A stretch of 37,856 bases of DNA from a virus: positions 1-37,856 of IMG/VR virus record IMGVR_UViG_3300049734_000195. One strand, 5' to 3'. Each line of letters starts with the position of its first letter. The first letter of the stretch is position 1. The notes below the pieces were generated by a model, which saw only the letters and a program-made list of their open reading frames with translations, did no database searches and was not told where the DNA came from. Both the position numbers and the translations under genes were made by a program. This document shows positions 5,751-14,040 of the stretch, piece after piece.

Positions 5751-7565
5751 CTACATCTCGATGATGCCCGCGCCCCCGCCAACGTCCTCGCGATCTGCCA
5801 CGCCTACGAGCGTGAGCGGCCCGCAGGCGCCCCGCACGTCGACGCGCACGACCGTCCCGGCGATGCCCGATGCGTTGTCCGGGTGCAGCATCACGCGGTA
5901 GGCGACGGAGCCCGTCGGCGAGAAGGGCATGGACAGGATCTCCAGGCCAGCGTAGGTGACTTGTAACGCGAGCGGACGGCGGTCGCTCTTGGTGAAGCCG
6001 CCGGCGCTGACGTGCGCGGACATCAGCGCGGCCGCCTGCGCGCCCGTCGTCTGCGCGGTATAGACCAAGTAGGAGACGGCGAGGCCCCCAGGAATCGTCC
6101 CGCCCCCATCCGTAATGCCGCTGGCGAGCGTGGCGCCGGCGGCCGAGATGACCGCGACCGTGGCGCCGGGCAGCGGAGCGCCCGTGGAGTCGAGCACCTC
6201 CACCTCCACGAGGGACTCCCACTCCAGCGTCGAGCCGACCACGTTGCTGCTCTGCTTCAAGAGTGGGTCTTCGTCGTCGGCCGCGTCGCCGAAGGTCGGA
6301 TCCCGGAGGATGGCGCGGCGGGCTGAGGTGACCGCCTTGTAGTCGATGTCCGCGGTGGTGCGCCCGAGCACGCGCAGGTTGATCCAGCGGTTGACCACGG
6401 CCGCGCCGGCGATCTGGAAGAACAGACCGACCTCCGAATCTTCGATGGTGAGGTTGTTGTAGGTCTGGCCCTCCTGCGTGGAGTAGCAGAAGCCCGCATA
6501 GTCCTGGCGCATGAAGAGGTCCTGCACCGTGGAGGGGAAGACGCTGCCGGTGGCATTCGTGTTCACGTTCAAGCCAGCCAGCTCGGTCCCGCGCAGCACG
6601 ATGGGAGCATTCGCTCCGTCCGAGCCGAAGAAGGATCCGGGATCGGACCCTCCGCTCAGCACGCCGTTGCCGGTGACCTGCACCATGCCGCGCTTGCCGA
6701 TGTCCTCGACGTACGAGTCGTTCAGCTCGCAGGCAGCGTCGGCGTACACCGTGATGCGATTCACTCCGGCGGTCTGCGGTCTGGTCGCCGTGCCGTACCC
6801 GCCCCCATAGACGGCGCACCCACGCGAGCGGCGGCCCGTCGCGGGGTCGTACTCGCCCCAGATGATCGTGCTGCCGCTGCCGCTCAAGATGTTGGACCGC
6901 ACCCCTCCGATCACGACCGCCAAGGTGTCCTTGGGGTTGAAGTAGACCGGCGTGAGGGTCGCATCTCCGAGCACCAGGTAGGCGGCGAACTGGAAGTAAT
7001 TGCCGATGACGTCCGGGCAGAAGGCGTTGCCGATCAGGGCCACGTTGGCAGGCGAGGCTGCGAGGATGGCGTCGTAGAACGTGCGGTACGTCCCGGGGTT
7101 TCCGGCGTCCCCCTGCGTCATAACGGCAAGGACGAGGCCCACCGGGAAGAACGGACGCGAACAGACCGGCGCAGCCACCGAATCGGTGAAGGTGAGCCCG
7201 GTCGCGGTGGCGAAGGAGAGCGACGCGAGCGTCCCGAGCGCGTTCGGCGTGATCTCTGAGTACGTGGGGTTGTCGACCCCTCCGGCGTTCAGCGTCCGCA
7301 CGTAGACCCGGTAGGCGGCCGCCCCGGACACGGCGTTCCAGGCGAGCGCCACGCGGCGATTCGTGGCATCGGCGGTGAACGGTCCGATCTCGACCGACGG
7401 CGCCGAGTGGCGACGCACGGAGCCGACCGTGTTCGTGTCCATCGCCACGACCCGGTACCAACGGCTCTGCCCGTTCGGGATAGAGCCGGTCGCCTGGAGC
7501 GTCCCGCCGGCGCCGACCCAGGTCGGGGTGGCGAGCGTAGTCACGGCGACAACAGGAGCGCTCAC
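5751..7565 (-). CDS. Tail fibre / receptor-binding-like protein
   Basis: A 604-residue virion-type protein. The N-terminal part (about 10-125) has fibronectin-III-like features (SRWYRVVAMDTN, VALAWNAVSGAAAYRVYVRT). The middle, from about 130 to 450, is Gly/Asn/Val-rich with repeated short strands (VALIGNAF, DTLAVVIGGVRSN, YNNLTIEDSEVGLFFQI) suggestive of a right-handed beta-helix as in tail spikes. A C-terminal Ig-like segment contains EVLDSTGAPLPGATV (about 470-490). The GTG at 7565 overlaps the preceding TGA (GTGA), favoured over the upstream in-frame GTG at 7577. It likely contacts host surface glycans. No catalytic residues can be asserted. Confidence 0.7.
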   Translation of the reverse strand: MSAPVVAVTTLATPTWVGAGGTLQATGSIPNGQSRWYRVVAMDTNTVGSVRRHSAPSVEIGPFTADATNRRVALAWNAVSGAAAYRVYVRTLNAGGVDNPTYSEITPNALGTLASLSFATATGLTFTDSVAAPVCSRPFFPVGLVLAVMTQGDAGNPGTYRTFYDAILAASPANVALIGNAFCPDVIGNYFQFAAYLVLGDATLTPVYFNPKDTLAVVIGGVRSNILSGSGSTIIWGEYDPATGRRSRGCAVYGGGYGTATRPQTAGVNRITVYADAACELNDSYVEDIGKRGMVQVTGNGVLSGGSDPGSFFGSDGANAPIVLRGTELAGLNVNTNATGSVFPSTVQDLFMRQDYAGFCYSTQEGQTYNNLTIEDSEVGLFFQIAGAAVVNRWINLRVLGRTTADIDYKAVTSARRAILRDPTFGDAADDEDPLLKQSSNVVGSTLEWESLVEVEVLDSTGAPLPGATVAVISAAGATLASGITDGGGTIPGGLAVSYLVYTAQTTGAQAAALMSAHVSAGGFTKSDRRPLALQVTYAGLEILSMPFSPTGSVAYRVMLHPDNASGIAGTVVRVDVRGACGPLTLVGVADREDVGGGAGIIEM

Positions 7566-8005
7566 AGGAACCACCACATGCCATAGACGGCGTTCAGCTT
7601 GATGGTGGAGCCGGCTCCAGTAATGTCCCCCAGGATTCTCATGTTGTGCTCGACGCCCTTCGTCGACAGTACCGTGCCCTCGATGGTGTGGTCCTCAGCG
7701 ATGGCCGGCGGCACCCACAGATCGCCACCGAGCCCATTGAGATCCCACAATATGAACGGGTTCGTGCCAGCGCCGTCGTAGTCGCCGTTGATCTTGACCG
7801 CCAGACGCGAGGCCCAGATCGGAACGTAGACGCGGTAGGTCACGAAGATCGTCGGCCCGCCAGGCCCACCGCTGCCAGTCGCATCCGTGAGCGGGACGTA
7901 CTGCGCCCGGCGCTGCTCGTCGCGGTCGTAGTACTTCTTCAGGAGCTCCTGCGTGATCGGAGAGTAGGCATCGCGCTCCGTCAGGGGGATGGTCTGGAAT
8001 GGCAT
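7562..8005 (-). CDS. Tail-tip protein, paralogue B of a tandem pair
   Basis: 147 residues. It is related to the gene just upstream (8005-8466): both begin with a short leader, then SP followed by an acidic helix and YYDRDE (here QELLKKYYDRDEQRRAQYVPL), then a Thr-rich strand and VPIWASRLAV against VPIWATKLVV in the other. The rest is beta-rich and ends in a hydrophobic VYGMWWFL. The pair probably arose by tandem duplication and forms part of the distal tail or adsorption apparatus. The exact job is unknown. The ATG overlaps the upstream stop as TGATG. Confidence 0.65.
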   Translation of the reverse strand: MPFQTIPLTERDAYSPITQELLKKYYDRDEQRRAQYVPLTDATGSGGPGGPTIFVTYRVYVPIWASRLAVKINGDYDGAGTNPFILWDLNGLGGDLWVPPAIAEDHTIEGTVLSTKGVEHNMRILGDITGAGSTIKLNAVYGMWWFL

Positions 8006-8466
8006 CAGGTCGGCCCCAGGAAGCGGCAGGCCGGCCCGTCCGTCTGCTTCGCGTAGGCGATATTCGCCCCGTTGCTGATCTTCGCCTGCAACGAGATGGT
8101 GACCTCGGTTCCCTGGACAGTCGACACATCGGAGAACGTGAGCCGCTCCGTGTCGACGTAGGTCAGGGACGTGGTCGTCTTGGTGTCGCTCGTCAGCGCC
8201 CCGATGATCGCCTGGTAGGAGCCGGTCACGCCGTTGACCTTGACCTGGATCGCCACCACCAGCTTCGTCGCCCAGATGGGCACGTAGCCCTTCCAGCTTG
8301 CGACGGTGACGAAGGTCGTGCTGCTCGTCGTGACCTCTGCCAACGGTGCCCAGAACGGCGCCTGGCGCAGGCCCTCGTCGCGATCGTAGTAGTCCGTGAA
8401 GAGCTGTTCCTCGAGCGGCGAGTCGACGTCCCGGCGGGTGGCGACGATGTCGTTGAAGGGCGCCAT
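8005..8466 (-). CDS. Tail-tip protein, paralogue A of a tandem pair
   Basis: 153 residues, partner of 7562-8005. Shared landmarks are SPLEEQLFTDYYDRDEGLRQ near residues 16-35 and VPIWATKLVVAI near 62-73. The second half is Thr/Ser/Val-rich, with strands typical of a jelly-roll or Ig-type virion protein. The ATG follows the upstream TAG directly (TAGATG). No family assignment is made. Oligomeric tail-tip or short-fibre subunits are the likeliest role because of the flanking tail genes. Confidence 0.65.
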   Translation of the reverse strand: MAPFNDIVATRRDVDSPLEEQLFTDYYDRDEGLRQAPFWAPLAEVTTSSTTFVTVASWKGYVPIWATKLVVAIQVKVNGVTGSYQAIIGALTSDTKTTTSLTYVDTERLTFSDVSTVQGTEVTISLQAKISNGANIAYAKQTDGPACRFLGPT

Positions 8467-8712
8467 CTACGCCTCCCGGACTATGCGGCCGTACTCGACC
8501 ACCGGCTGCTGCCGCGGGAAGCGGCACAGCTTCGTCGGCACCTTCATCGGGTGGAACGGCTTGACCTCGCGCTCGATCTCCTGCTCGAGGAAGTGCGGGC
8601 AGCGGTCGTTGCAGTCCTCGTAGGGGATCAACTGCCGGAACGCCGGGCACTGGATGAGCGTCCCGAGATCCTGCGTCTCGGTCTGCGGCCCGTACGGGCT
8701 ACTGGACGACAT
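8467..8712 (-). CDS. Small Cys-rich tail-region protein
   Basis: 81 residues with four Cys arranged as C-x11-C-x3-C (CPAFRQLIPYEDCNDRC) followed by a late Cys (KLCRF), a possible metal-binding or zinc-finger-like arrangement. Its ATG lies inside the end of the 655-residue tail gene (14-base overlap). Small zinc-site proteins occur in some phage tail operons near the tip, but I do not recognise this one. Function unknown. Confidence 0.6.
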   Translation of the reverse strand: MSSSSPYGPQTETQDLGTLIQCPAFRQLIPYEDCNDRCPHFLEQEIEREVKPFHPMKVPTKLCRFPRQQPVVEYGRIVREA

Positions 8713-10666
8713 AGCCCTTGTCCCCGTTGCTCATGAGACCGCTGGAGTTGCAGATGTAGGCGAATTGCCGCTGCGCCTCGGTGGCGCTGGTGTAGTTCGG
8801 CTGACCGTTCGGCGCGATGAAGGCGGGCCGGTTGTAGTACGATCTTAGCAGCGTGGCCTGCGACTCGGCCTCTGGATAGTTCGCATCGACCGAGACGATC
8901 TCGTACAACTCCGTCACCTTGCCTCGCGCCCCGGTCGCCAGGTTCGGGAGCTGCGCCTGGGTGATCTGGACCTCCTCGCCTACGCCCATGTCGATCTGGG
9001 AGAAGAGCGTGTCGCAGCGCAACTCCTCGGGCGCGCGAAAGGTCCGTAGCGCAAGGCGCGAGGCCCGTGCTTCCGCCAGCGTCACCCCGTCATGTTCCGT
9101 CCGCAGCCACTTGGACTCGACCACCATCTCGGCCAAGCCGTCCGCATCGATGGCCGCGGTGTCCTCGACGCGAGCGAGCTCGACGTAGTCGCCGGACTGC
9201 TTGTCCCAATCGCCGCTGATGACGATCCGGTTGAGCCTGAGATCCTGGCGCCTGGTCCAGTCGGGCACCGACGTGAGCACGTCGTTCGTCCACGAGACAG
9301 GGGTCGTAGGAGGAACCGGCGGATGCCAGCCGCGGAATGCGACCTCCGCCTTCAGGTTGCTGTACAGGTAGCCCCAGAGCCTGGTAAAATCCTCTTCCAG
9401 GATCGACATGGCAGGCGTCGGCTCGTCGAAGCGCGCCTCGACCACCTGGCCCGTATAGAACGCATCGCGGTCGGTCTGGAAGGTGTAGCCAGCCACCTGG
9501 CTCGTCGTGCCCGCAGACATCGTCACCGCCAAGCCCACGCCAGAGGGATCGCCCGCGAGCCACTCGACCGGGAAGTCCGCGTCTACAGTTGCCGGCGTGC
9601 CGATCAGGTTCAGCGCCAAGTTGACGGGGTTGCCGCGGGCGACGACCTTCTGCGAGACAGAGGCATCGTCGACATAGACCGTGGCATTCCCGAGCGCGGC
9701 ATCACTCCCCCGGATGTAGAACTCGAGGCCGGGATTGGCCGTCGCCTCGGTCTTGAAGCGGATGATCGTCCGGGCGTAGACGCCATCCCCTGGGGTCGCC
9801 GTCAGATAGGCGGGCCCGGCGCCCCATGTCGATGCCGCAGTCGGCCCGGTCCCGGACGCCGCCGTGAGCCAGTTGCCAGTGGTGAGATTCTTCACGCCGA
9901 TCTGGAACGGCAGATTGAGCGCGCTGCCCTTCGCCCAGAACTCAAAGGCGTAGTAGGTCGAGGCCGCGAATCCACCACGAGCCTGCTTCAATTCGCCAGT
10001 GTTCCCACCGATACCGTAACTGAACAATGCCGCGGCGCCTTCGCCCAGCCTCGTGAGGCTCGGCGCTGTCACCTTGGTAATGTTGGTACCGACGCCGGTT
10101 GTGACCGTCCAATCATCTGGCTCGTCGCTCGTATCCCAGGAATCCAGATCCGCGTTGAGTAGTCGTTCTTCCCCGTCCGCGGCTACCATGCAATCATTCC
10201 GCAATTCATCCAATAGGCTGTTGCACGTGACCCGCCAGACCGTCCCGTCAGATCGCAGGTCCACATCTCTGAGCTTCCCGACCCAGATCCGCACCCAATC
10301 TGTGAACGCGAGCGAGCGGAAGCCCATCCAGAGCCCCACGGTCGGGCGCAGAGCGCCAGCGCCGGATGGCTTCTCGGTCGCCACCACCTTGTTCAGGAAG
10401 TCGTCAGCTGTCGACAGGATCTCGACCGCCAGCGAGCCCGATCCGATGGTGCCCTCTTTCTGGTTCAGCGTCTGCCCGCCGGCCCGCACGCGGTCGCGCA
10501 GGTACGGCTTCCAGTTAGACGGGCTGGGCGCCCCCGATGGGACCACGCCCGAGTAGTAGGCCCAGGAGCCATCCATGCCCGATGCGGTCGCCAGCGCGAA
10601 CACGAAGCACGGAGCGTTCTGCCGGCTGTCGAGCTGCGTCTGGAAGTTGGCGTTGAAGGAGCCCAT
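8699..10666 (-). CDS. Large tail-tip protein with inserted carbohydrate-binding-like module
   Basis: 655 residues. The N-terminal part (1-165) and the part after about 340 look like one tail protein interrupted by a foreign module at roughly 169-339. This module starts NADLDSWDTS, contains NLTTGNWL, and ends in YVDDASVSQK, the layout of a CBM4/9-type jelly roll. The later section has a baseplate or hub flavour (LRLNRIVISGDWDK, GVGEEVQITQAQLPNL). It follows the gene at 10666-11769, which carries a sister module, and overlaps it as TGATG. It is likely a tail-hub or fibre component binding host glycans; no enzymatic site is recognised. Confidence 0.7.
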   Translation of the reverse strand: MGSFNANFQTQLDSRQNAPCFVFALATASGMDGSWAYYSGVVPSGAPSPSNWKPYLRDRVRAGGQTLNQKEGTIGSGSLAVEILSTADDFLNKVVATEKPSGAGALRPTVGLWMGFRSLAFTDWVRIWVGKLRDVDLRSDGTVWRVTCNSLLDELRNDCMVAADGEERLLNADLDSWDTSDEPDDWTVTTGVGTNITKVTAPSLTRLGEGAAALFSYGIGGNTGELKQARGGFAASTYYAFEFWAKGSALNLPFQIGVKNLTTGNWLTAASGTGPTAASTWGAGPAYLTATPGDGVYARTIIRFKTEATANPGLEFYIRGSDAALGNATVYVDDASVSQKVVARGNPVNLALNLIGTPATVDADFPVEWLAGDPSGVGLAVTMSAGTTSQVAGYTFQTDRDAFYTGQVVEARFDEPTPAMSILEEDFTRLWGYLYSNLKAEVAFRGWHPPVPPTTPVSWTNDVLTSVPDWTRRQDLRLNRIVISGDWDKQSGDYVELARVEDTAAIDADGLAEMVVESKWLRTEHDGVTLAEARASRLALRTFRAPEELRCDTLFSQIDMGVGEEVQITQAQLPNLATGARGKVTELYEIVSVDANYPEAESQATLLRSYYNRPAFIAPNGQPNYTSATEAQRQFAYICNSSGLMSNGDKGYVVQ

Positions 10667-11769
10667 CAGGTCACGTATTCCCTGGCCGTCACGTCGAAGT
10701 CGACGCGGAACGCCGGCCCCTCACCGAAGGGTCGCCGCCGCCGGTCTACCACCTCGAGCGCCGGGTAGTAGTCCGTCGACCGGAAGATATCTCCGGTCCC
10801 ATACGTGTAAAGCAGCGGGTCTCGCAACTCAATCGTGGTGCCGTTGACACCGTCCACCACAACGATCTCTTCCTCGAACCCGTTCGCCTCGCGCAGGATG
10901 TAGAGGTCCCCGACCGTGATCCCGTGCTCCAGCGCCACCGCGATGTTCTGCTTCTGGATCACAGACAGCCAGTCCAGGTAGAGGATTTCCCCGTTGCTGA
11001 ACTCCGCCCCGTATTGGTGAACGGCGACGTTGAAGCTCGTCCCCGAGCCTTCGGTCGTGAACTCGATCTCGAAGGTGGTCCAGCCCTGCGTCGCTGGGGT
11101 GAACGTCAGCTCATTGCCCACGCCTGTCGACGCGGTCCAGGTGCTATTGGCCTGAAGGAAGTTTCCCGTGGTCAAGTTCGCCAGCCGGAGTACGATCTGA
11201 TTACCAGCCGTGCCGTTTCGCACTCGTGCCCGCAGCCTGTACTTGGTCGTAGTTGCCAGCGTGATGGTCTGCGACATTGTCTGGAGGCCGGAGGCCCCTT
11301 TGGTCATCGCGGCAGCGTATGGACCAGAGTAGGCAAGCGCCCGGTCTTCAACCCGCGTGATCGAACCTCCTGTGCCGTCCAGCCCCTCGGTCCAACTCCC
11401 GGCGTTGGTGTCACTGGACCAGGTGTCGAAGTTGTGATTCCCGACCAGTTCTGTGGCGGTAAGCGTTCCGAGGGTATTGGTGGTATCGATCGTCTTGGCC
11501 GCATCGTAGGCGAAGCTCCACGGGTTGCCGCGAGCAGCCCACGACCACCAGGCGAGCAGCGACTCGTAGAACGCCTCGTGCTCCGTCTGCGTCCTGGACA
11601 TGACCTCGCAGGCGACGCGGACCATGTCCGTCCGGCGCAGCGTCGTCGTCTCCGTCTTGCCGGTCAGCGACTGGTTGACGGCGCCGATCCATTGTGCGTC
11701 TGGATCGTAGCGCGTGAGGAGCTCCGGGAAGTCGAGCAGGTTCCCGTTCCAGATGATCCGTGGGTTCAT
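10666..11769 (-). CDS. Distal-tail-type protein with inserted carbohydrate-binding-like module
   Basis: 367 residues, first gene after the tape measure, the usual place of the distal tail protein. Residues 1-100 and 275-367 appear to be the tail body (N-terminal PRIIWNGNLLDFPE, C-terminal YYPALEVVDRRRRPFGEG and DFDVTAREYV). Between them, about 107-273, sits a jelly-roll-like module opening NHNFDTWSSD, with NLTTGNFL in the middle and LYLDWLSVIQK at the end, closely parallel to the module in the next gene. Such inserts in Dit-like proteins bind host sugars. The ATG overlaps the tape-measure stop (ATGA). Confidence 0.7.
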   Translation of the reverse strand: MNPRIIWNGNLLDFPELLTRYDPDAQWIGAVNQSLTGKTETTTLRRTDMVRVACEVMSRTQTEHEAFYESLLAWWSWAARGNPWSFAYDAAKTIDTTNTLGTLTATELVGNHNFDTWSSDTNAGSWTEGLDGTGGSITRVEDRALAYSGPYAAAMTKGASGLQTMSQTITLATTTKYRLRARVRNGTAGNQIVLRLANLTTGNFLQANSTWTASTGVGNELTFTPATQGWTTFEIEFTTEGSGTSFNVAVHQYGAEFSNGEILYLDWLSVIQKQNIAVALEHGITVGDLYILREANGFEEEIVVVDGVNGTTIELRDPLLYTYGTGDIFRSTDYYPALEVVDRRRRPFGEGPAFRVDFDVTAREYVT

Positions 11770-13472
11770 AGTCTCGCCGCCGCAACCGGCACGCCGTTCC
11801 GCATGATGTGGGTTGCGGTCAGCGCCATGCCACTGCGCTCGACGAGATCCTTGAAGTCCTTCAGCAGCCGCGTCGCCCCTGCCGGCATGCCATGCGCATC
11901 GACGCCGCCCTGGAAGTGCATGTTGACCACCACGCCAGCCCCACCGCCCCCGGCCTGCTGTTGCCGCTGGACCTCATGCGCCGGGATCACGTACTCGCCG
12001 GGCATGAGCATCGCCGGCACCGAGTCCTGGCCTGGGAAACCGCCGGTCACGAAGCCTCCCATCGCGTACTTCGTAGTCCGGATCTTGTAAACCTGGACGG
12101 CGCCGAGCGCCGCGACGAGGGCGGCCAGCGGGATGTTCGGCAACGCCTCCGCGACAGCCGCCGCGGTATCGATGATCGCCTCCGCGATGCGGATCGCCTT
12201 CGTATGCTCGAACGCCTCGCCCGCGAATTGCACGCCGGCCGCCGCCACCGCCAGCGAGTTGCGGACCTTCGTCTTCTTCTCTTCCTCGCTGAAATTGATC
12301 TCCTTCGCCGAGTTGATCGCCGCTTGGGCGATCTCCTGGCCCTGCGCCTTCGTCAGCGCCAGGTGGGCTCGATTGAGCAGGTCCAGCCACCTGACGCCGC
12401 GCTCGTGCTCGAGCTCCTGCATCTCGCGGTTGTGCTCGACCTCGCGCATCATGTTCTCTTCCTGCTGTGCGCGAGCCCTATCAGCCCTCTCCTGCCGATC
12501 TTCCTCCCGCTGCCGCTCCGCCTCCGCTAGCGCCTCGTCGTATGCGCGCTTGGCCTCCAGCATCGACGCCAGGTGCTCACCGAAGATCCGGTTGCTGGTC
12601 GCGGCCTCCGCCTCCGCGACCTCGGGCGGTGTCACCGGCCGTCCGAGCCCGGCGCCCAGACCCTTCGGATCCTCCTGTGGACCGGTACGCCCTGAGACCA
12701 GCAGGTTGACGCCTGGGATGTTCGACAGCGCTTCGATGAGGCCCTTCACACGCTCGGTCTGGATCGCGGCCAGGATGGTCAGCGTCTGCATCGACGCCTG
12801 CACGAATCCCGACTGCGTGAACAGCGACCCGTATGCCTCCTTCAGGTTGTCGACCGCGTTCGTGAGGTTCGCCATCTGGCCGGTGTAGGTTCCGACCGCG
12901 GCCTGTGCAGCGCCGCCGAAGCGGGCCTCGATCTTCCTTAGGAGCTCCTCGTACTTCTCGGCGGGATCCAGACCCTCGCTGAGCACGATCCCATAGCGGG
13001 AGAGCGCGGTAGTGTTTCCCTGCGCCGCCTTCGCCATGAGCGTCGCGGCCGTCGACAGGTCGACCGACAAGACCGTCGCCAGATCCATCGCCGCCCGCGT
13101 GGCCCGGTCGAGGCCCTCTCCCGACAACCGGCCGAGAACGGCGAGCAGCGCCTGCGCCTCCTGGATGGCGTCATCCGAGAAGGTGGACTGTGCCTCGAGC
13201 GCAGCCGACAACGCGATGGTCTGCTTGAGGGTGGCCGCGGATGCGTCCCCGACCGAGCGGAGAGCGAACGCCAGCTTCTGCTCCGCGACCTCCGCCTGCG
13301 CCGCGGCCGAGATGGTGGACGTGATCGCCTCGGTCAGCTTGCCGATGGAGACGTACGCCAAAGCCGCGGACGTGGCTAGCCCCGCCAGACTCTTCGCGGA
13401 GAACTGCTCTAGCGTCCGGGACGCCTCGTCCCGAGCCTTCAGCAAAATTTCGATGGTCCGTTGGTCTGCCAT
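11766..13472 (-). CDS. Tail tape measure protein
   Basis: 568 residues, helical and Ala-rich. The N-terminal half (DEASRTLEQFSAKSLAGLAT and then AALEAQSTFSDDAIQEAQAL) is typical of phage tape measures. A charged coiled coil lies near 300-370 (EAERQREEDRQERADRARAQ), and hydrophobic segments near 405-465. The C-terminal AMGGFVTGGFPGQDSVPAMLMPGEYVIPA is a hallmark of this family. It sets tail length, and by the usual proportionality the tail is short for a siphovirus. It starts one base after the stop of the frameshifted chaperone extension, the standard G-GT-TMP order. Confidence 0.88.
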   Translation of the reverse strand: MADQRTIEILLKARDEASRTLEQFSAKSLAGLATSAALAYVSIGKLTEAITSTISAAAQAEVAEQKLAFALRSVGDASAATLKQTIALSAALEAQSTFSDDAIQEAQALLAVLGRLSGEGLDRATRAAMDLATVLSVDLSTAATLMAKAAQGNTTALSRYGIVLSEGLDPAEKYEELLRKIEARFGGAAQAAVGTYTGQMANLTNAVDNLKEAYGSLFTQSGFVQASMQTLTILAAIQTERVKGLIEALSNIPGVNLLVSGRTGPQEDPKGLGAGLGRPVTPPEVAEAEAATSNRIFGEHLASMLEAKRAYDEALAEAERQREEDRQERADRARAQQEENMMREVEHNREMQELEHERGVRWLDLLNRAHLALTKAQGQEIAQAAINSAKEINFSEEEKKTKVRNSLAVAAAGVQFAGEAFEHTKAIRIAEAIIDTAAAVAEALPNIPLAALVAALGAVQVYKIRTTKYAMGGFVTGGFPGQDSVPAMLMPGEYVIPAHEVQRQQQAGGGGAGVVVNMHFQGGVDAHGMPAGATRLLKDFKDLVERSGMALTATHIMRNGVPVAAARL

Positions 13473-13473
13473 G

Positions 13474-13634
13474 CTACTTCCGCCGCTCGCGCTCTATGCC
13501 GGCGAGCGCCGAGTACTTGTCAATCGTGAACTGCGCGTATGGCCCTAGCTCCGGGAACCACGCACTCGGTCGCACGCTGTACCGCTGCGCCAGAATGTCG
13601 AAGAACTCCCCGACGTCCTGGCGCGTTAGGAAGG
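13474..13634 (-). CDS. Tail assembly chaperone, GT-type extension by -1 frameshift
   Basis: After the TAA ending the upstream chaperone (13626-13628), the -1 frame stays open to a TAG at 13474-13476 and encodes PFLTRQDVGEFFDILAQRYS and onward to GIERERRK. It has no start codon of its own, fills exactly the gap before the tape measure, and matches the gene-G/GT arrangement of long-tailed phages. The likely slip is at CCU (13632-13634), where Pro-tRNA can move back one base onto CCC, just before the stop. No canonical slippery heptamer is visible. The start coordinate marks the proposed slip, not a start codon. The fusion would be about 187 residues. Confidence 0.7.
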
Positions 13635-14033
13635 GCGGACGCGGGTCGCCTCCCTGAGCGAGTGCTCCGAGTGCGCCATGATCGCGGCGAAGAGACGCCC
13701 GACCATGTCCGCCGGCAGCTCCTCGACGTGGATCGCATCCTCCGCTGCCGGCTGCCCTGGCTCCGCGATCTGGACCGACACGACCCCGCGGGCAACCACT
13801 CGGCAGAGGAACGTGTATTCCTGCTCCGCGGAATCCTCATCGACCTGCCGCTCCCGCCGGCGCTTGCTGCGCGGCAGGTAGACACCGAGGTCGAGCGGCC
13901 CGCCGAGCTCGAGCATCTCGGCGGGATCGATCCGGCGGATTCGCCAGCGGAAGCCGTCGACCTCGATGTCCTTCTCGCGCAGCGCCTCGCGCAGGCGGTC
14001 CGCGCTCACGTACCCGTTCGTCTGCTCGTCCAT
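13626..14033 (-). CDS. Tail assembly chaperone (G-type)
   Basis: 135 residues between the tail tube and tape-measure genes, the standard place for the tail assembly chaperone that coats the tape measure during tail building. It is acidic and basic mixed, with a mostly alpha/beta body (VDGFRWRIRRIDPAEMLELG near 26-45, VEELPADMVGRLFAAIMAHS near 103-122) and no membrane segment. Its 3' end overlaps a -1 frame ORF with chaperone-extension features, so a longer GT form is expected. GGAG four bases before the ATG supports the start. Confidence 0.75.
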   Translation of the reverse strand: MDEQTNGYVSADRLREALREKDIEVDGFRWRIRRIDPAEMLELGGPLDLGVYLPRSKRRRERQVDEDSAEQEYTFLCRVVARGVVSVQIAEPGQPAAEDAIHVEELPADMVGRLFAAIMAHSEHSLREATRVRPS

Positions 14034-14040
14034 GTGGCTC

